From the NCBI RefSeq assembly GCF_905404315.1, contig NC_066309.1, positions 3,658,001-3,722,000 on the forward strand: a stretch of 64,000 nucleotides of DNA. The letters run 5' to 3'. The number at the start of each line of letters is the position of its first letter. Position 1 is the stretch's first letter. This stretch comes from Leptidea sinapis. Lineage: Eukaryota; Arthropoda; Insecta; Lepidoptera; Pieridae. The notes beneath the pieces were generated by a model. That model was given only the letters and a program-made list of their open reading frames with translations. It did not search any database and was not told the DNA's origin. Shown here in pieces: positions 1 through 11,085 of the stretch. A program made the position numbers and the translations under genes.

Positions 1-790
1 TCTCGACGCAACGCCAAGTGATCGAGCTGTTCACAGAGCACTGGGTCCCCGACAATTAATCGAGCTGATACTGGGGTGCGCCAGACCAGAGACGACAGCA
101 ATACTCCATATCTGACCAGACCTGTGATCTGTAGAGCGCTAGAATGTGTGTCTGTTTTTTACAGCCTTATAGCCGTCTTCTGTCAATCTATCAATGACTG
201 CACGTTTCATACAATCGAGTGAATCGCAATTTTCTTAGAGAGTTTCAGCTTTTTTTTTCAGCTCTCAAATTAACCCCGGCCTTCATGGTCATCCCTGTTA
301 CGTCTATCGACATTGTGTGTTGTGAAGCATGACAAACAGACACCTGATACCGTAGAATTAGTATAGGGCTCATTTTGTTAATCCCATTTGCAAAATCTAT
401 AATACCTACTTAGCGCCTAAAAGGTATACAATAAACTTTGATAAGTTTCATTAAAATAGTATTTGTTCTACAGTTTTTTTCAACGCTCTTATAGTTCCTA
501 TGGATTTGCAAGAGATCATTTGGTGATCACTTGCAGTTAGCCCGTAAGTCCTCTTTTTCCATAAAAAAGCGCTTTAAGCAAGGATTAGCGGATTCTATTC
601 AGCGCTAATTCAAAATTTTTGAGTTGGAGGATTGTAGTAGTCCAGGATTCTGGGTCCATTTTTGCACTTGATTACTATCAAGCTAATTTTCCTTCCACCA
701 TGTATTGATAACGAAGTCATTAAAAATTATTACTAACCAGCTGCTTTTTTTTCTTTTTACTTAGTTAATATTTATATAGGCATATTTATA
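1..790. other. Left-edge stretch without a gene
   Basis: No coding region is supported. Positions about 165-245 match, in reverse complement, about 33845-33940 (shared pieces include AATGACTGCACGTTTCAT and CAATCGAGTGAATCGC), so this part belongs to a dispersed repeat. About 685-780 is a diverged direct repeat of about 1620-1712. Confidence 0.5.
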
Positions 791-794
791 TATG

Positions 795-1280
795 GCAGAA
801 GAAACATGAAAGCAGAATAAATACAGTTGAGATGAGAGCGTTGAGAAGTATGATAGGAGTTAAACTGAGTGACAGGATAAGAAATAGTGAGATAAGGAAA
901 CGTTTTGGTCTGAAAGAAGATGTTGTGACAAAAATTGAGAAAGGTATGCTGAGATGGTTTGGACATGTCGAGAGAATGAATGAAGAACGATTGACGAAGA
1001 AAGTGTATAAGGCCAGTGTGAATGTTGTGTGTGTTGTGCAGTGTAAGTGTTGGAAGGGGTAGACCTAGGCGGACGTTTCAAGATCAAATCAGGGACGTCT
1101 ATAAAAAAGGCCAGGTCAAGAGTACCCTAAGCCGGAGAGCATGTATGAAAGGAATAATGAAAGTGGACGAAGCGAAACTAGTATCTAGAAACTAGCGAAA
1201 CTAGATCGTAGCAAGTGGAAAGAAGTGGTCTCTGCCTACCCCTACGGGTAAGAGGCGTGATTTTATGTATGTATGTATAT
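795..1280 (+). pseudogene. LINE reverse-transcriptase C-terminal relic, RTE-like
   Basis: The + strand reads as the end of a LINE polyprotein: residues such as RIRNSEIRKRFGLKEDV and GMLRWFGHVERMNEERLTK are followed, in shifted frames, by text resembling RPRRTFQDQIRDVYKKGQVKS and SAYPYG. The open frame (832-1062) breaks after the GHVERM region, and later pieces lie in other frames. The copy ends in a short TATG repeat near 1266-1280, like the simple tails of RTE-type LINEs. It is a 5'-truncated, decayed copy without catalytic domain. The clade is inferred from remembered lepidopteran sequences. Confidence 0.65.
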
Positions 1281-1831
1281 TTATATAATGTAACAGTCTT
1301 ATTATCCTAAAAATTGCGTGGTACGTTATCCCGCTCCTAAGCTTAAAAGTAGAAGTACAGATCCTGATGTAAAAATAATTAAAATCAAGCTGAATCATCG
1401 TCAATAGCTTCATTTCGATGAGACGCACAGCAATTTCCTGCGCGAAAATACTCGATTGTGGTAGCTAACAGAGGTAGCAAGAATAAAATATGTCGATTTG
1501 ATCATTCTTAAAAACGTATTGCTAACTGGTTTTTTTTTTGTTAAATCTGATGATAATTAAATAAAACTAAATTTTTTGAAAAATATTTATCAACAAAATA
1601 TCTGGTTTGATCAAAGATTCCCCTCATTCCACCATATATCGAAAACGAAGTAGGAATTAAAATTCATTCCTAACCAGCAGATTTTTTTGCTTAGTTATTA
1701 TTTATATCATTTAAATGAGTGTACATTGTACAGATTCTGATGTACAAATTATAATGTTGGCAAATTTTAAGTATTTAAAAGATCAAATTAAAATAATAAT
1801 TAATTGTATCACCGATAAAAAAAGTACTTAA
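1281..1831. other. AT-rich stretch, no gene
   Basis: No gene seen. About 1620-1712 resembles about 685-780 (shared CGAAAACGAAGT-type text and CTAACCAGCAG), so the two flank the LINE relic as a diverged direct repeat. Confidence 0.4.
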
Positions 1832-2048
1832 GATAGGATAGTTTTATTCAAATTTGGGACCCATAATAATTACAATTTGAGAGTTCTGCTGTAAATCAAT
1901 TTCATTATAACAACAGGGAGCATATTTCATATATTTCACGAAATAATTCTCGATGATATGAAATATTTATGACAAATAAAAAAAAAACAGAATATTATTT
2001 ATTATGTGTACATAGTAGTCTGTAGACTAACGTCTGTTGGATCAGTAC
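1832..2048 (+). mobile_element. Helitron-like non-autonomous element, truncated copy
   Basis: Matches the body and 3' end of the family seen complete at 44761-45127 (GATAGGATAGTTTTATT, TTTGGGACCCATAAT, then a degenerate ACGTCTGT end). The left end is missing and the 3' CTRR terminus is degraded. Confidence 0.55.
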
Positions 2049-2124
2049 CGTATGTAACAAATACAGTGAAAGTAGTTACAAGCGTTTTAGACCTTTAAAA
2101 AATATTTAATTAAAAAAAAATCAT

Positions 2125-2400
2125 AATATAGTATCATTCATTCATCATCAGCCGATGTATTCCAGCGATCTTGACTAGATCGTCCGTCCATCTTGTGGAG
2201 GGCCTACCAACATTGCGTCTTCAAGTACGTGGTCACCATTCGAGGACTTTTCTGCCCCACCGGCCAAGTGTCCGTCGAACTATGTACCATGCCCACTGCC
2301 AATTCAGTTTCGCAATCATTTGGGCTATGTCGGTGACTTTGGTTATCCTACATATAGTATACATCCTATTTACTCTTGCTAATCGACGTATACGTAACTC
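2125..2400 (-). pseudogene. LINE 3' relic, RTE-like, with ATGATGA tail
   Basis: Read on the - strand this is the same family as 33290-33560 and 53600-53870: a LINE C-terminus with a WTDDL-type motif preceding a (GAT)n tail, seen here as TTCATTCATCATCAGCC on the + strand. Only the last part is present and it is not an open frame. Confidence 0.55.
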
Positions 2401-2437
2401 ATATTATTATTTAAAACTGAACTCATAACAAATATCA

Positions 2438-2816
2438 ATTCGCTGACTCGACAGACGTTGTTCTATATATAATAAAAAAAAAATGTTTTATAAGAATTGG
2501 TCAATAATATATCATAACATCAAAAATTACTTCGTAAAATATGCACCCTGCTGTCGTAATGAAATTGTTTCACAGCAGAACTGTCAAACCGTGCGTCAAT
2601 AAATTCTCTCATAGAAATTATGTATGGACACATCAAAGGGAAAACAAATTTGTTGTTTTTATTTAATTTAGCAGCATTTTCCTATTTATTCACCTTTTAA
2701 ACCTTCTCTGGACTTCCACAAATAATTCAAGACCTAAATTTGCCCAATCGGTCCAGCCGTTCTCGAGTTTTAGCGAGACTAACGAACAGCAATTCATTTT
2801 TATATATATAGGCAGA
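2438..2816 (-). mobile_element. Helitron-like non-autonomous element
   Basis: In reverse complement it starts TCTGCCTATATATATA directly after an A, passes AACGAACAGC-type and TTTGACAGTTCTGCTGTG text, and ends near AACAACGTCTGTCGAGTCAG. A 5' TC after A and a CTRR-like 3' end fit Helitrons; the last bases here are mutated. Confidence 0.6.
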
Positions 2817-3051
2817 TTGTCCTCATTACATTACTAATAGTTGTAAAAAGTGTATCTATATTTAAGCGGTGATTTCTTGCGACCGAAAATCAGTGCTAAA
2901 CGTGGACGAGTTATCACCGCTTAAAAAGTTCGGAATGTTGACTAGTTATATAATTTAACTCCATCAAAATCCTTCTTCATATTGTCCTCTTTACAATAAA
3001 TGATAGTCTTAATAATACTTATACATTTGGCTTGTATACTTATGTAATCAC
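2817..3051. other. Short non-coding stretch
   Basis: Nothing recognised between the Helitron-like copy and the LINE tail. Confidence 0.4.
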
Positions 3052-3480
3052 ACCTCAAAGTCAAAGTCAAAATATTTTATTGACATAAAATCAAAAGACT
3101 GCTCGTCAACGTCAAGCACAAAAAATACAATTCAGATACATACATATTAATTACATAAAAGTTTAAACATATTTTCAAAACAATGCAAACCAGTGAAACA
3201 ACACAAGGCTGAACCATATAATCCATAAAAAACAACTATAATACTATTTAATTCCATATTGTAATATCGTCTACGTAATCTTCAATACTGTAATAAGCCT
3301 TTGACATAAGTCTGCGTTTAATAAAAGACTTAAATTTATTTATTGATAATTCAGATACACTTTATGGTAATTTATTGTAAAATTTCTGCAGTAACTGAAC
3401 TAAAATGTCTGCAATAACTGATAAGGTTTTAAAGTCATTCTCCGGCAGAATTAGCATTAAACTCCACAAATAATCTAATT
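3052..3480 (-). mobile_element. LINE 3' UTR/tail, CR1/Jockey-like
   Basis: The + strand begins with repeats of TCAAAG followed by AATATTTTATTGACA, the reverse complement of a LINE 3' tail with short terminal repeats. Only untranslated and C-terminal remnants are present, with no long frame. Confidence 0.45.
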
Positions 3481-3502
3481 GAATATTATCCTTTTTGCAT
3501 TA

Positions 3503-3962
3503 AAGTACGGACAGACGTGCTCAAAAAAAGCGTGCTCTTAAGTATGCTTAAAGTGAGCATGCTCATGCAACTGTTCACATTTGCCAGCAATAAGCATGCT
3601 TGCTTAAGCATATCATTAATAAGCATTTCGTGCAATATTGTTTTTATATAAAGGAGAATGTGTGTTCCACAGACATTCGTAACTTCGATAATGTGACACA
3701 AACAGCAAAGTTTTTTCTTCTCCCCAACGCGACATAGGGGTCGGTTCAATTTTCGTTTTTATTTTTATTTGACGCAAAAACTGTCGCCCGCCGCGCCTTC
3801 TGCCCGTGCCTTAGGTAGCATGCTCGAAAATCAAACGTCGATTGATTTTTAAGCACGCTCTAAATAAGTATGCTCATTATAGTACACACGTGCTACTAAT
3901 AAGCACATGCTCAATAAAAGTATGCTTTCGTGCTAATGTAATGAGCACGTCTGTCCGTACCT
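3503..3962. mobile_element. PIF/Harbinger-type MITE with TTA target duplication
   Basis: Terminal inverted repeats: left AAGTACGGACAGACGTGCTC at 3503, right in reverse complement AGGTACGGACAGACGTGCTC from 3962, one mismatch in over 20 positions. Both ends are flanked by TTA (3500-3502 and 3963-3965), the duplication expected of PIF/Harbinger. At least a dozen short palindrome-like motifs (AGCATGCT, AGTATGCT, AGCACGTGCT types) crowd both subterminal zones in both orientations, which suggests transposase-binding arrays. No transposase is encoded. Confidence 0.8.
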
Positions 3963-4029
3963 TTATGACTATCGTAATAAGTGTATATCTACTTAAGCAA
4001 TCATACCTGATCTAAATATTCACTGAGTC

Positions 4030-4330
4030 ACCTAACCAGTGGGAGGCTCTTTTTCACAGGAAGCCGGCTAGATTATGGGTACCACAATGCTATTTCTGCT
4101 GTAAAGCAGTAAATTATAAACATTACTGCGTTTCGGTCTGAAGGGCGCCGTAGCTAGTGAAATTACTGGGCAAATGAGACTTAACATCTTATGTCTCAAG
4201 GTGACGGGCACAATTGTAGTGCCGTTCAGAATTTTTGTGTTTTGCAAGAATTCTGAGCGGCGCTGCATTGTAATGGGCAGCGCGTATCAATTACCATCAG
4301 CTGAACGTCCTGCTCGTCTCGTCCCTTATT
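4030..4330 (+). repeat. Short interspersed repeat, family A
   Basis: Starts ACCAGTGGGAGGCTC and ends near CTCGTCTCGTCCCTTATT. It contains an inverted pair of AGTGCCG/CGGCGCT type around AGAATTTTTGTGTTTTGCAAG and the block GGGCAAATGAGACTTAAC. Other copies: 5625, 6090, 9020, 13031, 30419 and 52920. No coding capacity. Confidence 0.8.
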
Positions 4331-4775
4331 TTGGATGGATTAGCATAGTTCACCTCCACATTATCCTATTGCATCTGTGCTTCTATACACAACTTGAGTC
4401 GTAATAAGTATAAGTAAGTATACTTATGCAATCATACCTCGTCTAAGTAATCACGGATCTAAATTGTCCGTAATAACTGGTAAGGTTTTCAAATCATTCT
4501 CCGCAATGTTTACAATAGCTGATCGAAATGATTAGTCAGTGCATGTTGCAGACAAGAATATATTATCTTATCTGATCCACTTAATAACAATTAGTGCATC
4601 AGCATGCAAATGTTCATACTCCATGCCGTCAGTGAAATCAGGAGAGAGCGCGTTCGTTCGACCGAATAAAGGCTGTTTGTTTCATACGTCGAGACAATCC
4701 ATAACGTCTGTACTTGATTGCATTTTGTTCTTTCATCTATACAATGTGTGGTTTTTAATGGTATATAATCACTAA

Positions 4776-5403
4776 CAGCCGTTCCCAATATACTATCTAC
4801 AGATGGAATAGGAGGAAAAACGAGCGTACGGGTCACCTGGTGTTAAGTGATCACCGCCGCCCACATTCTCTTGCAACACCAGAGGAATCACAAGAGCGTT
4901 GCCGGCCTTTAAGGAAGATGTACGCTCTTTTTTTGAAGGTACCCATGTCGTATCGTACCGGAAATACCGCACAAGGAAGCTCATTCCACAGCTTCGTAGT
5001 ACGAGGAAGAAAGCTCCTTAAAAACGGCACTATGGAGGACCGCCACACATCCAGATGGTTGGGATCATATCCTTACTTGTGGCGTGTCGTGCGAAGGTGG
5101 AATTAAATATATATACTGATAGTGATAAATTACTACCTTCTACTGTCAGTAATTAGCTGACAATAATCTGAAGCTGTCCCAATATACCCGATAAGTCATT
5201 CTTATCGCCTTATATTGGGACGCGTGAATTGCAATTTCCATGCGAACTTCTATCGCTGGTAAGCTATATTCGTCTTCCTATTGACAGACAGCGTATAAGG
5301 ATAAGGTGAGTTACCGTCGATAAGTTTATTGATACAGAAAAGTCAACGATAGTTACGATTTTTTTCTCCAGTAAGAGATAGACTGAATATTGGGAACGGC
5401 CGT
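4776..5403. mobile_element. MITE interrupted by a LINE fragment
   Basis: Left end CAGCCGTTCCCAATATACT near 4776 pairs with the right end, whose reverse complement is CGGCCGTTCCCAATATTCAG ending near 5403. The left terminus is separated from the body (about 5115-5403) by a LINE 3' fragment at about 4806-5104, so the MITE is older than the LINE insertion or the two recombined. Target duplication not resolved. Confidence 0.6.
4806..5104 (-). pseudogene. LINE C-terminal fragment, Jockey/R1-like, family B
   Basis: The - strand reads FLPRTTKLWNELPCAVFPVR then YDMGTFKKRAYIFLKGRQRS, the C-terminal end common to Jockey/R1-type LINE proteins. Upstream RT sequence is missing. Sister copies lie at 7495-7640, 8040-8470 and 35630-36130. 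No catalytic motif remains. Confidence 0.7.
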
Positions 5404-5624
5404 AAAAGTTTTGCACTTCTAGCTAATCGGAACTATATGAATTTCGAATATTTTATTTTTTGAATCGTTGCAACCTTCTTAGTAATAAACAGAATGTTTA
5501 AAATTGTAAAGGAGATTATTTTGAAGAGCAATAAACATAATATTTTGGTTATAACATATTGTTTTTTTAAGTTACGCAATATTTTAGTGTGACCTACGTA
5601 TAATCACCAAATCTGTATTTTTTT
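5404..5624. other. AT-rich spacer
   Basis: No gene or repeat recognised. Confidence 0.4.
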
Positions 5625-5885
5625 ATGACAATAAGAGGCAAAACGTGCAGGACATTCAGCTGATGGTAATTGATATTCCCTGTCGCTCAGGATTCTTGAA
5701 AAACCCAAATATTCTAAGCGGCACTACAATTGCAAGTCTCAATTGCGTAGTTATTTCACTAGCTACGGCGTCCTTCAGACCGAAACACAATATTGCATAC
5801 ACATTACTGCTTCATGGCAGAAAAAGGTACCGTTGTTGGTACCCATAATCAAGCCGGCATCCTGTGCAAAGAAGCCTCCCACTGA
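5625..5885 (-). repeat. Short interspersed repeat, family A
   Basis: Reverse-oriented copy: GCAGGACATTCAGCTGATGG at the left, CCGGCATCCTGTGCAAAG and AGCCTCCCACTG at the right. Internal deletion relative to other copies. Confidence 0.75.
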
Positions 5886-6089
5886 TATGCGTCTAATTTA
5901 TCTACGGCATACGAATGCAATTTAATTATAAGATAAAGTTGACACGGACAAAGTTGTTATCCAAAATTGGCAAATTGGTGGAAATTTTTGCTAATCGTGT
6001 AAGATTCAACTGAGGAATACCCTGGTTGTAATTTTACCAGATAATAGAACCTCAAACTAGCGCAGCCACTGCCATTCGATAGTTTTTTT

Positions 6090-6372
6090 TAATGAAAATA
6101 AGGGACGAGACGAGCAGGACGTTCAGCTCATGGTTATTGATACGCCCAACCCATAACAGTGCCGCTCAGGATTCTTGAAAACCCCAAAAAATCTGAGTGG
6201 CACTAACTGCGCTCGTTACCGTGAGACAAGATGTTAAGTCTCATTTGCCCAGTAATTTCACTAGCTACGACGCCCTTCAGATCGAAACACAGTAATGGTT
6301 CCACATTACTGCTTTACGACAGAAATAGGAGCCGTTGTGGTACCCATAATTTAGCCGGCATCCTGTCCAAAG
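6090..6372 (-). repeat. Short interspersed repeat, family A
   Basis: Reverse-oriented copy, AATAAGGGACGAGACGAGC at the left and GCCGGCATCCTGTCCAAAG at the right. It abuts a LINE 3' end. Confidence 0.75.
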
Positions 6373-6378
6373 TATTGC

Positions 6379-6977
6379 ATGATATGTAGATTAGGATTAT
6401 TTTATTGTTGTTTGCTAAGTTCTAGTAACAGGTTTCGTCATGCTCGCTTAAATGTCACTGCTTGTGGCGGCGACATGGGACGGGTCGTCCCCTTCCCTAA
6501 AGTATGGTTGAGGGAAGCGATGGCTGGCTCATGCGTCATACTCGTGAACGGGCGCTGCTTGTGGTGGCAGGATGATCCTGTTGCGGGAGACTCGGTTTCA
6601 GATTCTTAAAGGTTATTGTGTGTATATATATGTATGGATATATACATGTTTATTTATTTATAATCGCTTATGCAATGCTCACAGAATACCTTTATTTATT
6701 TATGGTGTATGTGAATGATGCAGCTACTGTACTCAATAATTACATTTTACATATTATATTGTAATATGAAATGATTTATAAATCGATGTACTTAAATGTA
6801 AATCTTGATATAAAAGAGTGGCAATGAGTTTCTTGCTACTTCTTCTCATTAGCTCAACCCTTTACGAAGTAGCGGTAGATATAATAAGATTTTTTTTTGA
6901 CATTCATAAGTGTCATTTCCGTGACCTACGTGAATGAATGTTAATAATAATAATGATTTTGATTTGATTTGATTTAA
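6379..6977 (+). mobile_element. LINE 3' end with (GATTT)n tail, CR1/Jockey-like
   Basis: Positions 6425-6600 keep a C-terminal coding remnant (FRHARLNVTACGGDMGRVVPF). The 3' UTR then contains AAAGAGTGGCAATGAGTTTC and TTCTTGCTACTTCTTCTC, and the copy ends in a GATTTGATTTGATTT run at about 6955-6977. Related 3' ends are at 22830-23290 and 30990-31440. Confidence 0.6.
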
Positions 6978-7494
6978 AAGGAGCCTCCCTGGTAGCTGAA
7001 ATACGTTCTGTTTTAATACATTTTGTAGCTATTGAAATATTTGTAGTGGTCTCATCTCTTACTTGTCCTGTAGTCCTGTAGTCTCGCACTGTCACTTCTA
7101 AAGTCCTGTATGAAATACTTTTTATAGCTTGTAAGGGATGAGTTTATGTGTGGCAAAAACGTTTGTTAATGATTTGTTTTAATTAAATATAACGGATCAG
7201 CATAGCTATCCAATGCGGAAATGCTGCCAGTATTCTTGATAGATACGCATCCACGTAATGATAGTTTTAATTCTATGTACTCATAGTATTGTAAATATAG
7301 TTATAAGATTTGTTTTATTTGATTAAATATTAATGGTCATATATTTAGTAAAAATAACACATTTTTAATCTATAGCTTCCACAGAAATTCTTCAGAATAT
7401 TTAATTCTTATAAAATTATTCTTTTTTTCTATGACCTTATACCAAAGATATTTATTTGTAATTACGCAGATTCTAATGTAAGTTATTACACTAG
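6978..7494. other. Non-coding stretch
   Basis: No supported gene. The frames here are short and unlike any family I recognise. Confidence 0.4.
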
Positions 7495-7640
7495 CCTCAA
7501 CAGACTTCTTAGGGAAAGGAAGAACCAACGAGTATACGGGGCACGGGTGATGATCACGACCATCCACATCCTGCAACACCAGAAAAATCATAGGAGCGTT
7601 ACCGGCGTCTTAAGAAAGTGTGCACTACGTAGTACGCTTA
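7495..7640 (-). pseudogene. LINE C-terminal fragment, family B
   Basis: Short decayed copy of the 3' end seen at 4806-5104: ACATCCTGCAACACCAGAAA and GAGCGTTACCGGCGTCTTAA on the + strand are the reverse of the coding text. Confidence 0.5.
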
Positions 7641-7724
7641 TTTTGAAGATACCCATGTTGTCTCTTCTTGGTCGCGTTCTTCATTTCTGAAGGTCGTGTC
7701 TGTACTTCAAAGTTTTTGTAAGTT

Positions 7725-7980
7725 GGTCACTTGACACAAGCCTTCCACTCCTTTCGGTCCTCGGCTTCCCTTATTGCGGTCGTAAGTGGTAGGGCAGTGA
7801 GTGTCATTATCTGGTCCGACCAGCGGCTGGGTCATCTTTTACCCTCCACCTTGCCTCTGACTATCAGTTTGCCAATGCGATGTTGCACCAGGATAGAGTT
7901 GTTTATTCTTTTAGCCGTCCACGGTATGCGAAGCATCCTTCTCCAACACCACATCGCAAACGCGTCAATCTCGTAATTTT
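7725..7980 (-). pseudogene. LINE reverse-transcriptase C-terminal relic
   Basis: Reverse-strand translation gives EIDAFAMWCWRRMLRIPWT, then an internally deleted segment with LIVRGKVEGKR, RWSDQI and REAEDRKEWK. The WCWRRMLRIPWT block is a signature of a LINE family common in insects. One or more stop codons and a deletion break the frame. Confidence 0.65.
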
Positions 7981-8039
7981 TTCTGAATCTTGATCTCAAT
8001 TCGCCATTTTATCTGTGTTCTTCATGATTTCTGGCCACA

Positions 8040-8470
8040 TGGAGTATTGCTCGAATTGTTGGGGAACCAGTGCGCTGTGAACTGCTAGATCACTTGGCGT
8101 TGCGTAAAGACGTCGTTTCATTGTGTGTCTTCTACCGCATTTATTACGGGGAATGTTCTGAAGAGCTGTTTGAGCTGAGGAATCAGCTCAGCCAGCTCAG
8201 CCAATCAGCCGCCGAATTCTACCTTCGTATGACAAGCCACAAATTAGGATACAATACCCACCAACTTTCTTACACATGCAACCAAGCTGTGGAATGAGCT
8301 TCCTTGTGCGGTGTTTCCAGGACGATAAGACATGACCTTCAAAAATGCGCGTACACCTTTCTAAAAGGCCAGCACCGCTCATGTAATTCCTCGTGCAAGA
8401 GAATGTGGGCGGCAGTGATCAGTTAACATCAGGTGACCCGTACGCTCGTTTGTCGTCCTCTTCCATCCAT
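8040..8470 (+). pseudogene. LINE C-terminal fragment, family B
   Basis: Reads LALRKDVVSLCVFYRIYYGE, then ECSEELFEL, then a shifted NELPCAVFPGR and TFKNARTPF-like text. It is the coding-strand version of the fragment at 4806-5104, extended upstream. A QLSQLSQS stretch looks like local duplication. Frameshifted and 5'-truncated. Confidence 0.7.
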
Positions 8471-9010
8471 GTCGTCCATTCCAAAAATGTGGTGTAATAA
8501 ATTGGTAGGAAATTGTTAGGCGGTTTGGTCATGTACAGAAGATGGGTGAAAGATTGATTGCAAGAATTGATAACGCTAATGTGGATATAAATGTTGGATA
8601 AGGTCAAATTAGTACTTTTCAGTGTCCAGGTTGTATGAGAAAGGACCGGTTAGCCAGTCAGGAGCTCCAACATAAGGGAGCATCGAACTTTGCATACAAT
8701 TTACAAAGTTCGATGCTAGTATAAGAAAGTGAGAACTGGAAGCAGACGAGAGAAAGTGGGGAAAAACAGAGAAGTGTGTTCGTACCGTGGCAAAAGAAAA
8801 TGCTTAATTCCCCTCCCCCTCTGGAAGATAGACGAGATTGTATGTCAAAGAGGGGCTCGAATCATCGACGATCAAGTCATCTTTAATCAGCTTGATTCTT
8901 TGGCATTCCCTGGAGATGTAGGTTCTCTTTGTATCTTCAACCTGGCCTCGCCTTGTGCGCCTACAGTGTAGTGCTGTGCCGTAGTTTTCGCTTATCGTGT
9001 TATTGCGTTA
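8471..9010. other. Mixed non-coding stretch with a faint LINE trace
   Basis: About 8520-8660 faintly resembles another LINE C-terminus (RRFGHVQKMGERLIARIDN-like in one frame). A direct repeat of GCATCGAACTTTG-type text sits near 8680-8715. No gene supported. Confidence 0.3.
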
Positions 9011-9019
9011 ATACAAAAG

Positions 9020-9330
9020 TTATTTTTATGACAGTGAGAGACGAGAGGGCGTTCAGCTGATGGTAATTGATTCGTCCTGTCCATTACAATACAGTGCCGC
9101 TCAGGATTTTTGAGAAAACCAAAAATTCTGGGCGACACTACAATTGCGCTCGTCACCTTGAGACATAAGATGTTAAGTCTCATTTGCCCAGTAATTTCAC
9201 TAGCTACGGCGCCCTTCCGATCAAAACACAATAATGCTTACACATTACTGCTTCACAGCAGAAATAGGCACCGTTGTGGTACTCATATTCTAGCCTGCAT
9301 CCTATGCAAAAGAGCCTCCCACTGGTTGCG
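9020..9330 (-). repeat. Short interspersed repeat, family A
   Basis: Near full-length reverse copy with GTTCAGCTGATGGTAATTGA, GAGACATAAGATGTTAAGTC and CCTCCCACTGGTT. Confidence 0.8.
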
Positions 9331-9654
9331 ATCCCGTATTATTTTTTTATTTTAATAATGACTGAACGAGTCCATCTATCAGAAGAGTTGTTAGGGCTAA
9401 TATTAGCAGCCGAATTCCACCATTACGACAAAATGCGAAATTCTACGCGCTTCATGTTGACGTTGGTATTCTACAACGGCGCGTTTTGCACGAAATTTCT
9501 CGCCTCGCACACCCACTTCGTGAAATTAATTAGCAGCTGTTTTCCCAACCCGAAACGATTCATGGACCTTCAAACATAGGCATACTTGACCCCTGGTGAT
9601 ACAGATGTTCATGGGCGGTTGTGGTGTAAATCCTGTTTGTTTGCCCCCTCACAA
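9331..9654. other. Non-coding stretch, possible LINE trace
   Basis: An open frame covers part of it (a GLILAAEFHHYDKM region), reminiscent of LINE C-termini (AAEFHH), followed by CCCCTGGTGATACAGATG, also seen near 42190. No confident gene. Confidence 0.3.
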
Positions 9655-10259
9655 AAAAAAAAAAAGTATGTGTGTACTTATGTATGCACACAAAAAGTTA
9701 TACTTCTTTGGCCTAACAAAGCAAAAATCATTAAAATGATTTATTCCTCGTGCTATTCTACGTTCTTAGAAAGGACGATTTTGTAAAAATCTTGCAAAGA
9801 TGGCATTTACAATGAATAATTATTAAATTACGAATACGGCTGTATGGGCTTTAAGCCCGTGCTTGTCCTAATAATGGACGAAGAAACCAAAAAAAAATAA
9901 CGAATGACGCAAACGTCAGAAAATTTTAGGAATCAACTTCAACCTGTTACTTTTCTGTTACAGTCATAGAATAATACCGCTCAGAACGAAAGTTTCATTC
10001 ATAGTTCCTGTCAATACAGAAGTAACATTATAAATGTAATTCATGTGTGCGTCACGTACTTACATTCGCCAACACGCACACAGGCAGCCAAATAATGTTG
10101 CAAATGAATAGAAATATCCCTAAACCAGTAAATTGTAAGAAATACTAGTTTATATATAATAAGAAAGAAGAAATAAAATATCAATTAATAATTTAATAAA
10201 AATATCACGTATTTAATTATTTTTGGAAAAATTTTTGAAGTGTAAGTAAGTAAAGAAGT

Positions 10260-11085
10260 TCTGCAGAATCATTGTTTTTTGGAACTCGATGAAACGAAAA
10301 AAGCGAGACGATAGAGGCGCCGTTCCCAGCTATATCCGAAGTTTTCTAGGGTGCAGAGAACGAATCTGGGATCATTTTTGAAATCCAAGATGGTCGCCGT
10401 GTAAAATTATGATTGCAACAATATGGATATCGTATCCGAGGTTATCGAGGGTGCAGAGAACGAATTTGGGACAATTTTTGAAATCCAAGAAGGCCGCCGT
10501 GCAATATTATGATTTCAAAACTATGGATATCGTGTCCGGGGTTCTCGAGGGTACAGAGAAAGATTTTGGGATCATTTTTCAATCCAAGATGGCTGTATTG
10601 AAAAATTCTTATGGCTATACGTATGCGTGGTGGTTATAGTGATAACCCTAATGCCAAACAAATTATAGACATCTTTCGGAAATTGTTGCGCCACATGGAA
10701 GCAAAATCGTTGAAATCATAAATTTGCGCGGCGGCCATCATGGATTTAAAAAATGATGCCAAATTCGTTCTCTGCACCCTCGAGAACCTCGGATTCAATA
10801 TCAATAGTGTTGAAATCATAAATTTGCACGGCGGCTATCTTGGATTTCAAACATTATCTCAAATTCGTTCACTGCACCCTCGAGAACCTTGGATACGATA
10901 TCCACAATGTTGAAATTTCAAATTTGCGCGGCGGCCATCTTGGATTTAAAAAAACAAAATGTTACGTACTGAAAATCGTGACGATTTGCTATAAAATTTC
11001 TCTCATACGTCGATAAAGAAGTTTCACTTCAATAATATACCGACGTATTGAGAACCTCCTCCTTTTTTGAAGTCGGTTAAAAAGA
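10260..11085. repeat. Foldback-like block: opposed arrays of ~100-bp units
   Basis: Three + units (about 10325, 10420 and 10520; each has TGCAGAGAACGAATTTGGGA-like and AAATCCAAGATGGCCGCCG-like text) face two and a half reverse units (about 10694, 10809 and 10909; AAATTTGCGCGGCGGCCATC, TTCGTTCTCTGCACCCTCGA). The centre is near 10630-10690. The right edge ends CCTTTTTTGAAGTCGGTTAA at about 11085, a terminus shared with 20985-21090 and 29511-29600. Confidence 0.7.

Noticed and set aside
9274..9579. 101-codon protein
   Set aside because: Starts within a family A copy; the rest only vaguely resembles a LINE C-terminus.
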